From the NCBI RefSeq assembly GCF_009758125.1, contig NZ_WRXO01000001.1:124001-188000 (forward strand): a DNA stretch of 64,000 nucleotides, read 5' to 3'. Every line of letters begins with the position of its first letter. Position 1 is the stretch's first letter. The DNA is from Chitinophaga oryziterrae. GTDB lineage: Bacteria; Bacteroidota; Bacteroidia; Chitinophagales; Chitinophagaceae. A model generated the notes under the pieces. It was given only the letters and a program-made list of their open reading frames with translations. It did not search any database and was not told the DNA's origin. The translations under genes and the position numbers were made by a program. Below, piece by piece: positions 1-8,554 of this stretch.

Positions 1-1443
1 AGCAGTTAGCGGTGCAGACGCCGCTTCCTTTAACCAGGAAGAAACCATCGCTTCTGACGGCAGTGAGTCTTTTTGTTTATCATTCGTTGTAATGACGATG
101 TCGCGGTTGATATCGCTGAAGTATTGAGGGATACCTTTTACCGTCAGTGTATCCGTTACAGACTTATACAATGCATATTCATAGGCGATTCCCGGGCTAC
201 CGACATCGTGCAGGAAATGGTCCACATATTCCCGTACATAAGCTTCGGAAGGTGTTTTTTCACGCTCTTTATAATTCAGCTCCAGGCTACTCATGAAGTT
301 GATTTTTGCCCGTTGTAGTTCGGTTTCCGTAAAACCGTACTGCTGTACACGTACCAGTTCTGTCCAATAGGCTTTGATACCCCTTTCGGTTTGACCTGGT
401 TTTAAGACCACCTGGCCGCTGAAAGCATCGAGGTTGGCCATCATCTGGCCCACACTGCCACCTGCGCTTAAGAAAGGCGCAGCTGCTAACTGTGCCTGTT
501 CATTGAGACGGTTACTGATCATCATATTGAACAGTGTTCTTTTCAGGCTTTCTGTAAACTGCTCCCTGGTTTTCATTTCCAGTGCAGGGCGTTTCATGGT
601 TACCTGAAAACGTGTGGTCACCAGCTCCGGATCAGTGAGCGTAAGGAACTGGTTTTTGCCGGTAAGCGGAATAGTCACATGTTTCCTTTCCCGTGGATGG
701 GCGGGTACACGCAGATCGGAGAACATGGACTTAATTGTTTTTTCCACCTGCTGCACATTTACATCTCCGACAATGATCAATGCCTGCTGGTCCGGACGAT
801 ACCAGTCGTGGTAGAATTCACGCAACTCTTCATGTTTGAAATTGCGGAGTACCTCTTCAGTGCCTATAGGCAGACGGTCTGCGTATAAAGACTGATTCAC
901 CGCCAGCGGCATTGTCATTGCCTGTATGCGTTGGGAAGCGCCTAACTTCTGGCGTTTCTCTTCGAGGATCACCCCTCTTTCATTATCTATCTCCTCATCA
1001 CTGAGGGTAACGCTTTGTGCCCAGTCGCGCATTACCTGTATGGCATTGCGGAAAACGGTTTTATCCTCAGTAGATACCGGTAATTGAAATACTGTTTCAT
1101 CAAAACCAGTATAGGCATTGAGGTCTGCGCCGAAGCGCACACCTGCCTTTTGTAAATAATCTACCAGTTCATTCTTTGGATAATGGGCGGTACCATTAAA
1201 TGCCATATGTTCCAGGAAATGTGCTAACCCACGCTGTTCATCAGTTTCTAGTATTGAACCTACCTTGTTCACGAGGTACATGACGGCTCTTTGTTCGGGC
1301 GTATTATTCTTCCTGATATAATAGGTGAATCCGTTTGGCAGTTTGCCTACTGTCACCCCGGGGTCCAGTGGAACTACCTGTGCATTGGCCACGCCAGACA
1401 ATAGTATCGCCAATGTTGCGATGCTGCAACAAAATTTTATCAT
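1..1443 (-). CDS. M16 family zinc protease, N-terminal part (runs off the left edge)
   Basis: An open frame begins with ATG at 1443 and stays open to base 1 (481 codons), so the C-terminal part lies outside the window. Residues 1-22 form a signal peptide ending ANAQ. The inverted zinc motif HFLEH (H75, E78, H79) is followed about 80 residues later by the conserved NERGVILEEKRQ stretch that supplies the third metal ligand in insulinase/pitrilysin (M16) peptidases. Bacteroidota members usually have around 900 residues or more in two M16 halves, so roughly half is visible. It is the last visible gene of a same-strand run with ECF sigma, FecR, SusC and SusD, 26 bases after the SusD stop. Inference: a periplasmic or surface protease that cuts peptides handled by the SusCD pair. 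Confidence 0.93.
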   Translation of the reverse strand, partial: MIKFCCSIATLAILLSGVANAQVVPLDPGVTVGKLPNGFTYYIRKNNTPEQRAVMYLVNKVGSILETDEQRGLAHFLEHMAFNGTAHYPKNELVDYLQKAGVRFGADLNAYTGFDETVFQLPVSTEDKTVFRNAIQVMRDWAQSVTLSDEEIDNERGVILEEKRQKLGASQRIQAMTMPLAVNQSLYADRLPIGTEEVLRNFKHEELREFYHDWYRPDQQALIIVGDVNVQQVEKTIKSMFSDLRVPAHPRERKHVTIPLTGKNQFLTLTDPELVTTRFQVTMKRPALEMKTREQFTESLKRTLFNMMISNRLNEQAQLAAAPFLSAGGSVGQMMANLDAFSGQVVLKPGQTERGIKAYWTELVRVQQYGFTETELQRAKINFMSSLELNYKEREKTPSEAYVREYVDHFLHDVGSPGIAYEYALYKSVTDTLTVKGIPQYFSDINRDIVITTNDKQKDSLPSEAMVSSWLKEAASAPLTA

Positions 1444-1468
1444 AATAAATAGTTGTTTTGAAAGATGA

Positions 1469-3085
1469 TTATGGCATCCACCAGATCTTACTGGTAAATA
1501 TGTCTATTGTTCCCTGTGCCAACAGGTTCTCTTTATTCTGTATTAATTCCTGCACAGGATAAGGAGCCCTTACAGGCATTGTGTTACCCACTCTGCCCGG
1601 ATCATAAGACAACGGGATGTCAGGGAATGCGCCATTACGGCGATAGTCTACCCATGATTCAAATGGTTCGATCCCATTAAAGGCCATGTATTTCTGGAAC
1701 ATCAGGAGTTTATATTTATCTGTAGCAGCAGCCCAGTTGACTTTTGCATTAGATACTTCGGATGTATACCAGTTATCAAAAGCCGCATCTGATAATGAAG
1801 GTGTATTGCTGTTACCGCCAACATTCAACCAGCGGAAAGATTCTTTCACTGCGTTCTTATAAGCGGTTTCAGGATCACCTGTCATCCAGCCTCTCTGGAT
1901 AGCTTCTGCCTGTAAGAAAAGGCTTTCTATGCTGGTCATGATCCAGCAGTCCATGTCATATCCTTTTACAATACCGGTAGATACGGGAGAAACGGCTGTA
2001 CGGTAAGTCCTTACTCCTCCTACCTGAGATACATATTCTGTGCGCTGATAAGGGTATATTGCTTCATCAATTGGTAGTCCGTATTTATTCCCCCTGTATT
2101 GCTGATCGCCGGGCTGGGTAAATGGTTCGGGAGCGCCTGCGGGTAATGGCACACGTGCGGGGCCATAAAAGAATCCAAGACGCGGGTCATTGTTTTCCTT
2201 CAGCATGTTCAGCGCTGTTACATTGGCAGATGCAATTTCCCAGTTGTTAATCCAGATGTTACCTATGTTAAGACTATAACGGTTGTAAACATCATATGCA
2301 GAATATCTTGCGTAATATTTTGAGGGTTTATCTACTGTAAACCCTGGGTTCATATCAGCATCTTCTCCACTGGCCAGAAAGCCTGAACCTTGTGCCACGA
2401 TTTTAGCCAGTTCTGCTTTGATATAGGTCTCCCTGTCTGATCTGCATGCCTGGTGCATGAGCAGACGTAACTTCAGGGTATTGATAAATCTGAACCACTT
2501 GTCTTTGTTACCATGGAACATGATGTCTGCTACACTTATATGAAGCGCTTTGTCCTGTTGTGCATCGTGAATAAGTATGATGGCAGAGTCCAGCTGTTTC
2601 ATCAGGTCTTCATAAATGAACTGACCATTATCATAACGTGGTTTCCTGATCTCTATATTGCCCGCATCCTGGTAGGGCATATTGTTGTTGTTATCAACTG
2701 CACGGCTCCATTGCAGCGCTTTCAGCACCTTGGCGATACCTGAATAATAAGGCTGACCATGTTGCTGTGCATTTTTTTCAAAAAGAAAAAGTGTTACATC
2801 AGGAGAAGAACTTCCAAACTGACTGTTATCCATCATGTAATAAGTCAGATAAGACTGCCCTGAGGGATATTGTCCGTAAGCCCAGTATCCCATCCATTCG
2901 GCTATCATATCATTATTCACAGCCGACATGCTGTTGATCAGCATATTTGGTAACATGAGGTCTGGTGTAGCATTCGTTTCAGTTAGCTGAAGCGGATTAT
3001 AATTGATATCGATCCAGCCTTTTTTGCAACTTGTCGCAGAAAAGGAGCAAAGGATGATGGCTATAATTTTATATCTTTTAAACAT
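1469..3085 (-). CDS. SusD/RagB-family nutrient-binding lipoprotein (SusD-like_2 type)
   Basis: The 538-residue product starts with a lipoprotein signal ending SATSC (Cys20), followed by KKG. The early segment NPLQLTETNATPDLMLPNML and the tryptophan/tyrosine-rich helical body match the SusD-like_2 branch, which often pairs with receptors for peptides or uncharacterised ligands. The C-terminal region has the usual LLMFQKYMAFNGIEPFESWV helix. SusD proteins sit on the cell surface as a lid over the SusC barrel and bind substrate. The gene lies 17 bases after its SusC partner and 26 bases before the M16 protease, all on one strand, which fits co-transcription. Substrate is not visible; the protease neighbour argues for peptides rather than glycans. 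Confidence 0.93.
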   Translation of the reverse strand: MFKRYKIIAIILCSFSATSCKKGWIDINYNPLQLTETNATPDLMLPNMLINSMSAVNNDMIAEWMGYWAYGQYPSGQSYLTYYMMDNSQFGSSSPDVTLFLFEKNAQQHGQPYYSGIAKVLKALQWSRAVDNNNNMPYQDAGNIEIRKPRYDNGQFIYEDLMKQLDSAIILIHDAQQDKALHISVADIMFHGNKDKWFRFINTLKLRLLMHQACRSDRETYIKAELAKIVAQGSGFLASGEDADMNPGFTVDKPSKYYARYSAYDVYNRYSLNIGNIWINNWEIASANVTALNMLKENNDPRLGFFYGPARVPLPAGAPEPFTQPGDQQYRGNKYGLPIDEAIYPYQRTEYVSQVGGVRTYRTAVSPVSTGIVKGYDMDCWIMTSIESLFLQAEAIQRGWMTGDPETAYKNAVKESFRWLNVGGNSNTPSLSDAAFDNWYTSEVSNAKVNWAAATDKYKLLMFQKYMAFNGIEPFESWVDYRRNGAFPDIPLSYDPGRVGNTMPVRAPYPVQELIQNKENLLAQGTIDIFTSKIWWMP

Positions 3086-3102
3086 TGTAGTAGGATTATT
3101 AT

Positions 3103-6100
3103 TTAGAAACTTACTGTAGTGATAAAACCATATTGTGCAACGCCGGGAACAGTAGAAACGCCGCCGGCAGAACCTGTAAGGTTATCCGGAATAGTTCTGT
3201 AACCTCTGTCACCAGGACCTTTAATCAACTGTGGATCACCATAGATATTATCCTTTGAATAGAAGTTGAATACATTTCTGCCGTATATACTTAGGTTAAG
3301 CTTCCTGATCGTTTTAGTTTTAAAGTAACGTTCATAACCGATTACTACTTCTCTTATTTTAAAGAAGTCTGCTTTAGTGAGATAGTTGACGGAAGAGTTG
3401 GTATAATGACTATATAGTTCCTGGTTCGTATTTGTCGTATATACATCTTTGTTAGGGATGTATTTACCTGTACCATCATCATAAGAAGAATTAGGGAAGA
3501 TAAAAGGCTTACGGTCGTTGTAGGTAGTATATACACTCATACCATATTGAACATCGTACTGGCCAAGGTCAGAATAATGCATCGCGCCGGTATTAAATTC
3601 TCCCAGTACAGCCAGTGAAAACCCTTTGTATGAAAAGTTGAGGTTCATACCACCGGTATATTTGGGAAGTGTTCTGCCGGAATAGATATCCTTATCCATA
3701 TCTGTATCGGGCATACCGGTAGTCTTGTCCACGATCACCCTTCCATTCGGATCTCTTTTAAAGTCGTATACCTGGTATTCAAAGGCACGGTGTCCTGTAC
3801 GGGCAACAATACCATAGTTACTGCCATAGTAGGCTGTTTTCAGCGGGAATGAACCATCGTAGGCATTACTGATAGATATTACCTTGTTATCATTCATTGC
3901 CAGTCTTACATCAGCGCTGAATACGAATCCGCTTTTTGTCTGGATGATGGGAGCGAATTTCAAATCTGCTTCCCATCCGTAGTTTCTCATTACTCCCAGG
4001 TTATCTATCGTACTACCACCGCTTAACCATGGAATTTTCACTTTCATGATCACCCCGTTATTACGTTGTGTATAATAAGTGAAGTCCAGTGATGCCCGGT
4101 TTTTCCATAAACTTACACTGGCTCCGTACTCCTGACTGAGGATCTTTTCCGGTTTAAGGAAAGGATTGGGATTACCTTCCATGTACATATAACTAAGTAC
4201 TCCCTGGTCTGATGTACCCGGATAAGGGAAATTGTTGGAATATGCCAGCATCAATGTGCGTTCTGACTGGTACGGCTCTATATTCATGTTAGCCGTGGTA
4301 TTTACTGCAGCACGCACCTGCAGACGTGTTAACCAGCGGTATTGTTTTAATGAAGGAATTACTTCATTCAGTATCACAGATGTATTACCTCCCAGATAGA
4401 GGTCCTTTCCACGACCCACTCTTGCACGTTTGGAATCCCAGTCGTTGCGTGCCATCAGTTCCAGGAATACCTTGTCTTTATAACCAATACCTGAAGTACC
4501 GAAGAAAGAATAATTACGGGTGAGTAAAGATTCTTCACTACCATATGGTATATCGCGGGAGAAACCGAGGTTATATACAGGAACGATTGGATTACCGGAT
4601 CCTGACAGCAGCTTGTAATAGTTCTCTTTTACAGAGTTGCCGATAGTTGTACGGAAGTTGAAGTTACCAGCATGGTTCAGCGCTGTTATTAACAGGTCAT
4701 TATTCAATGTACTGTTAGTACGGGTTTGTTCCTGCAGACCTGCCAGCTGGTCCCTGTAACGATTGTAGCCTCCATATAATTTAGCAAAGTCTGAGAAGTT
4801 AACGGGAGCAGTTGTAGCCTTTTGATAAATACCGTCGTATACTACACCCGGTTTGTCCGTTATCGTTAACCATGGGAGAGGTTTGGCAGTTAGTACAAGC
4901 CCTCCTACGATTGCATTATCTGTGGACCTTTTCTTAAAATTGGCGGCTCTCTGGTAAGGGCTCATTACATCATTATCCGACCAGTAGTGATTATTATCAG
5001 CCCATTCATTATTATTATAGTCTTTATAACTCAGTAAAGGAATATAGGTAGGCGTACTGAGCAAATTATCGAATGATGGTCCTTTTACAGAACTGACGCG
5101 GGAATAATTCAGATTGATCTGTACACTGAATTTCCCCATCTTTCTGCCTCCGCTGAAAAAGATATTGGTAGCATCCTGTTTATCGCCAGGGACCAGGCCT
5201 GTCTGGGTTGCTTCATTTAAGCCTAAATAGAAATCGGAGTTTGCATCTGATTGTGATACGGAAAGGTTGTTTTGTACAGTACGGGCTACATTGAAGAAAC
5301 GTCTGGCATCTTTTTTATCAGAATAAGTCACCTGTTGAAAATTCCCGTTTTCATCTGGTCTTCCGATAGACACCAGATGGCCATCATAAGCAGGCCCCCA
5401 TCCGTTTACATCTGTAGCGCTGAATATACCATTACCATCAGTATCTGTGAGCCCGGTACCGGTACCAAAGCGGCGTTGTTTGCTTTTATCATTACGGAAA
5501 TCGAGGCGCTGGAAGCTGATGCTGTTGCGGAAATTGATAACAGGTTTTCCTTTCTGTCCTTTTTTAGTACTGATAATGATTACGCCGTTCACCCCTTCCG
5601 GTCCGTACAAGGCCGTACCATTCGCGCCTTTCAATACTGTTACGTTCTCTATATCAGCAGGATTGATGTTATTGATAAAGTCCATAATCAGACTGGCAGA
5701 AGCCTGATCAGAACCAAATGAAAGCGGGGTGCCATTCAGGATGAACAGCGGCTGGTTATTGCTGGATGCTCCGAAAGAGCGGATCCCACGGATCAGAACC
5801 TGCATCTGTGGATTCATGTCAGCACTCTGAGTGGCGATGTTCAATCCGGATACTTTACCTGCAAGACCAGTCAGCAGGTTCCCGGAGTTGGCGCGGTTAA
5901 TATCCTCACCACTCACTTTAGCCACACTATACCCTATTTCTTTAGCGCTCTTTTCTATACCAAATGCTGTTACCACTGTTTCTTCCAGTTTGGTCACAGA
6001 TGGATGCATCATGATGGTAAGGAAAGGCTGATTAGGGATGATTTTTATCTCCTGTGTTTCATATTGTAAAGAAGAGATGACCAGTATATTTCCAGGTGTG

Positions 6101-6627
6101 GCGTTTAATCTGAAATTACCGCCGGCATCAGAGATCACGCCTGTGGCTTGTCCTTTTACCTTTATGGTAGCAGATGCAATAGGCTCATTGTTCACTGCAT
6201 TCAGTATCTTACCGCTTACTTCGTTCTGTATTTTCGGACTGAAATAAATGAGGACAGGCGTAGGTTTTGCCGACAATGCAATCACCTTGTCTGTAATCTT
6301 ATATGTCAGTGGCTGATCTTTGAACATGGCGTCCAGGAATGCTGATAATGGCATGTTCTCGGCCTGTACGGTAACGGGTTTTCCTTCTTTCAACAATTCA
6401 CTGTTGTAGAAAACGACATAGCCGGTTTGCTGTTCAATAGCAGAAAAGATCTTTTTAAGGGATAATTCTTTACCCGAAAGTGTGATACTCTGCGAAACAC
6501 CGGACGCATGAACACTTAAAAAAGTAACGGTCAGCAGTAAAAAAGTGAGCCTCATTACGAACAGGATTTTGGTAATGTAACGATGCCTCCACCAGGGCAG
6601 GTGGCCACAGCAAGCATTTTTTTGCAT
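3103..6627 (-). CDS. SusC/RagA-family TonB-dependent transporter with STN signalling domain
   Basis: The 1174-residue product has a basic N-terminal extension and then a signal peptide beginning at Met25 (MRLTFLL, start at 6555 if that codon is used). An STN/secretin-N domain follows at about residues 48-120, a carboxypeptidase-like beta-sandwich at about 136-215, a plug at about 230-345 with the SusC-type stretch VLKGANGTALYG, and a long outer-membrane barrel to the end. The STN domain is the part that touches FecR in transducing receptors, which matches the FecR and ECF sigma genes directly upstream on the same strand. It forms the transport pore with the SusD encoded 17 bases downstream. 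The longer start is kept because many homologues carry a similar basic head. Confidence 0.94.
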   Translation of the reverse strand: MQKNACCGHLPWWRHRYITKILFVMRLTFLLLTVTFLSVHASGVSQSITLSGKELSLKKIFSAIEQQTGYVVFYNSELLKEGKPVTVQAENMPLSAFLDAMFKDQPLTYKITDKVIALSAKPTPVLIYFSPKIQNEVSGKILNAVNNEPIASATIKVKGQATGVISDAGGNFRLNATPGNILVISSLQYETQEIKIIPNQPFLTIMMHPSVTKLEETVVTAFGIEKSAKEIGYSVAKVSGEDINRANSGNLLTGLAGKVSGLNIATQSADMNPQMQVLIRGIRSFGASSNNQPLFILNGTPLSFGSDQASASLIMDFINNINPADIENVTVLKGANGTALYGPEGVNGVIIISTKKGQKGKPVINFRNSISFQRLDFRNDKSKQRRFGTGTGLTDTDGNGIFSATDVNGWGPAYDGHLVSIGRPDENGNFQQVTYSDKKDARRFFNVARTVQNNLSVSQSDANSDFYLGLNEATQTGLVPGDKQDATNIFFSGGRKMGKFSVQINLNYSRVSSVKGPSFDNLLSTPTYIPLLSYKDYNNNEWADNNHYWSDNDVMSPYQRAANFKKRSTDNAIVGGLVLTAKPLPWLTITDKPGVVYDGIYQKATTAPVNFSDFAKLYGGYNRYRDQLAGLQEQTRTNSTLNNDLLITALNHAGNFNFRTTIGNSVKENYYKLLSGSGNPIVPVYNLGFSRDIPYGSEESLLTRNYSFFGTSGIGYKDKVFLELMARNDWDSKRARVGRGKDLYLGGNTSVILNEVIPSLKQYRWLTRLQVRAAVNTTANMNIEPYQSERTLMLAYSNNFPYPGTSDQGVLSYMYMEGNPNPFLKPEKILSQEYGASVSLWKNRASLDFTYYTQRNNGVIMKVKIPWLSGGSTIDNLGVMRNYGWEADLKFAPIIQTKSGFVFSADVRLAMNDNKVISISNAYDGSFPLKTAYYGSNYGIVARTGHRAFEYQVYDFKRDPNGRVIVDKTTGMPDTDMDKDIYSGRTLPKYTGGMNLNFSYKGFSLAVLGEFNTGAMHYSDLGQYDVQYGMSVYTTYNDRKPFIFPNSSYDDGTGKYIPNKDVYTTNTNQELYSHYTNSSVNYLTKADFFKIREVVIGYERYFKTKTIRKLNLSIYGRNVFNFYSKDNIYGDPQLIKGPGDRGYRTIPDNLTGSAGGVSTVPGVAQYGFITTVSF

Positions 6628-6751
6628 AAATTGCGTTTGGTTTGGTTGATAATAAAATTCTCGTAGTTGAAATTTAATTTGAGTCCGAACTAATAGCCGG
6701 AAGTGCTTCGAACCACTTCCGGTTTTCGTTTTTTTAATGATGGTTGGTCCT

Positions 6752-7855
6752 CTATTTTGGCTGTATAATTAATTTCCCCCCTTTATCAAGTCTGAAATGA
6801 ATGTCTGCGTCTTCCAGGATCTTGAGTAATTGTGTAAGACTTATATTACGTAATATTTTACCTCCGAAAACAACATCAGGCACATCCTGCTCATATACTA
6901 CATCGATGTCATACCATCTGGACAACTGACGCATTACTTCTTTCAGATGTTGTCCCTCAAAATTGAAAATTCCGTTGCGCCAGGCCATTACAGCGCTTGT
7001 ATCTACGGTGTTCAGTACGCGTACTGTTCCGGCCTGTAAAACGCCCTGCTGGCCGGGAGATAATAATGTTGTGTTGAATTTGATACGTCCTTCCAGTAAT
7101 GTAGACCGGATGGCATCTTCATCGGTATATGCGTTTATATTGAAATGTGTCCCTAATACGTCTATGTAATTGTCCTGCTTATTGATCTTTAACCTGAATG
7201 GTTTCCTGTCGTCTTTTGCTACTTCAAAATAGGCTTCCCCGCTTACTTCTACCAGTCTTACGGCTCCTTTGAAAGCGGTAGGATAGGTAAGGGAAGAGGC
7301 TGCGTTCAGCCATACCCTGGTCCCGTCAGGTAATACTACCTGGAACTGTCCACCCCGGGGAGTGGTGAGTATATTGATACCTACGTCCTCTGTGCCGGTA
7401 TAGTTTAATTGTCCGTGTACCTGTTGCACGGTGGTATTTCCCTGGTGTATTTCTCTTTTTGACGCGCTATCCAGCGTGATCACTGATCCGTCTGCCAGTT
7501 TTAATACTGCTTTCTTGCTGCCAGGTGCTATATCGTATTTCTCTGCCAGTTGCGGATGGGAAACAGGCCGTTGTCTGAGCAAAAAGCCTATACCTATTAC
7601 TACCAGTAAAGCTGCGGCGGCGGCCCACCAGATGCGCAGGCTGCGTACCTTCTGTGGCCCATATATGAAAGCATCCTTTCCGTATTCCGACTGGTCCACT
7701 GCTGCCAGTGCTTCCAGCATCTCATCCAGCCGGGCCGTATTGGCTTCATCCAATAGCATAATACGCCACTGCCGGAATTCTTCCGGTGTCATCGTATCAT
7801 CGACATACTTTTGAAACAAGACCTTAAAATCCTCGTCAGAAATGTACATACTCAT
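6752..7855 (-). CDS. FecR-family anti-sigma factor (FecR + DUF4974)
   Basis: The 367-residue product has a cytosolic head (1-70) that would hold the sigma factor, one transmembrane helix at about 75-93, and a periplasmic FecR domain at about 160-260 containing TPRGGQFQVVLPDGTRVWLN. A C-terminal DUF4974 domain at about 293-364 starts FNFEGQHLKEVMRQLSRWYD and is the likely docking site for the receptor STN domain. It sits between the ECF sigma gene (33 bases upstream) and the SusC gene (about 125 bases downstream). Role by family: it transmits the substrate-bound state of the receptor across the inner membrane and controls its sigma factor. Confidence 0.95.
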   Translation of the reverse strand: MSMYISDEDFKVLFQKYVDDTMTPEEFRQWRIMLLDEANTARLDEMLEALAAVDQSEYGKDAFIYGPQKVRSLRIWWAAAAALLVVIGIGFLLRQRPVSHPQLAEKYDIAPGSKKAVLKLADGSVITLDSASKREIHQGNTTVQQVHGQLNYTGTEDVGINILTTPRGGQFQVVLPDGTRVWLNAASSLTYPTAFKGAVRLVEVSGEAYFEVAKDDRKPFRLKINKQDNYIDVLGTHFNINAYTDEDAIRSTLLEGRIKFNTTLLSPGQQGVLQAGTVRVLNTVDTSAVMAWRNGIFNFEGQHLKEVMRQLSRWYDIDVVYEQDVPDVVFGGKILRNISLTQLLKILEDADIHFRLDKGGKLIIQPK

Positions 7856-7887
7856 AAGACGAAATATATATAGGGGGGTAATGCATG

Positions 7888-8487
7888 CTAATTGAAAAAA
7901 AATGGCGTCAGGTATAAAATGACCACCAATGCAATGTCAGGATAATGCTCTTCCAGGTATTTACGAATAATTGCCAGTGCCCGGACAAGGTGACTTTTAG
8001 AAGTGATGGGTGAAATATTCATCCGTTGCGCTATTTCCATATGTGTGAGTCCCTGGAAGCGGCTGAGCGTGAATGCTGTTTTCAGTTGTGGTGATAGCTG
8101 GTCTACGGCTTGTCTGATAGCGCCTTCCAGTTGTTTCAATGCAAGATTCTCTTCTGCAGAAGGAGTGAGGTCGCTGAAGAAGTTGATCATGTACTCCTCA
8201 TTGGAAGGAGCGGCCACCTTTTTACGGAGGTAATCCAGCGCCATATTCCTGGAGATGGTATTCAGCCATGGTCTGAATTGCTGAATATCAGAGAGTAGTT
8301 CCCGTTTTACCCATACCCTTACGAAGATTTCCTGGGTAAGGTCCTGCGCTAATTCCGGTGATTTCATTAAACGGAGTGCCAGTCCATACACATGTCTGGC
8401 ATAGTGATCATGCAATATTTTAAACGCTTCCTGGCTGGAGCCGGCTATGCGTTGAAGCAACTCCTTCTCATTTTCTAGCTGATGCAT
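7888..8487 (-). CDS. ECF RNA polymerase sigma factor (FecI-like)
   Basis: The 199-residue product shows sigma region 2 (DLTQEIFVRVWVKRELL, then FRPWLNTISRNMALDYLRKK) and region 4 with a helix-turn-helix (LTHMEIAQRMNISPITSKSH). An unusual hydrophobic tail (IALVVILYLTPFFF) closes the protein; such tails recur in Bacteroidota ECF factors. It is the first gene of the sigma, FecR, SusC, SusD, protease run, consistent with autoregulated surface signalling. A weak -7 element (TAGCTTTA on the minus strand, 8507-8514) lies between the upstream terminator and the start codon. Confidence 0.94.
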   Translation of the reverse strand: MHQLENEKELLQRIAGSSQEAFKILHDHYARHVYGLALRLMKSPELAQDLTQEIFVRVWVKRELLSDIQQFRPWLNTISRNMALDYLRKKVAAPSNEEYMINFFSDLTPSAEENLALKQLEGAIRQAVDQLSPQLKTAFTLSRFQGLTHMEIAQRMNISPITSKSHLVRALAIIRKYLEEHYPDIALVVILYLTPFFFN

Positions 8488-8518
8488 TCCATTTTGGTCG
8501 GTCGTGTAAAGCTAATAA

Positions 8519-8548
8519 AAAAGCCGCCAGGTTTTTCCGGCGGCTTTT
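8519..8548 (-). terminator. Rho-independent terminator after the Oar-like receptor
   Basis: Arms AAAAGCCGCC (8519-8528) and GGCGGCTTTT (8539-8548) form a perfect 10-bp stem with a 10-base loop. On the minus strand it follows the receptor stop by six bases and ends in a run of T. It separates the receptor unit from the sigma-factor operon, whose start codon is only about 30 bases further on. Confidence 0.85.
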
Positions 8549-8554
8549 CTACAA

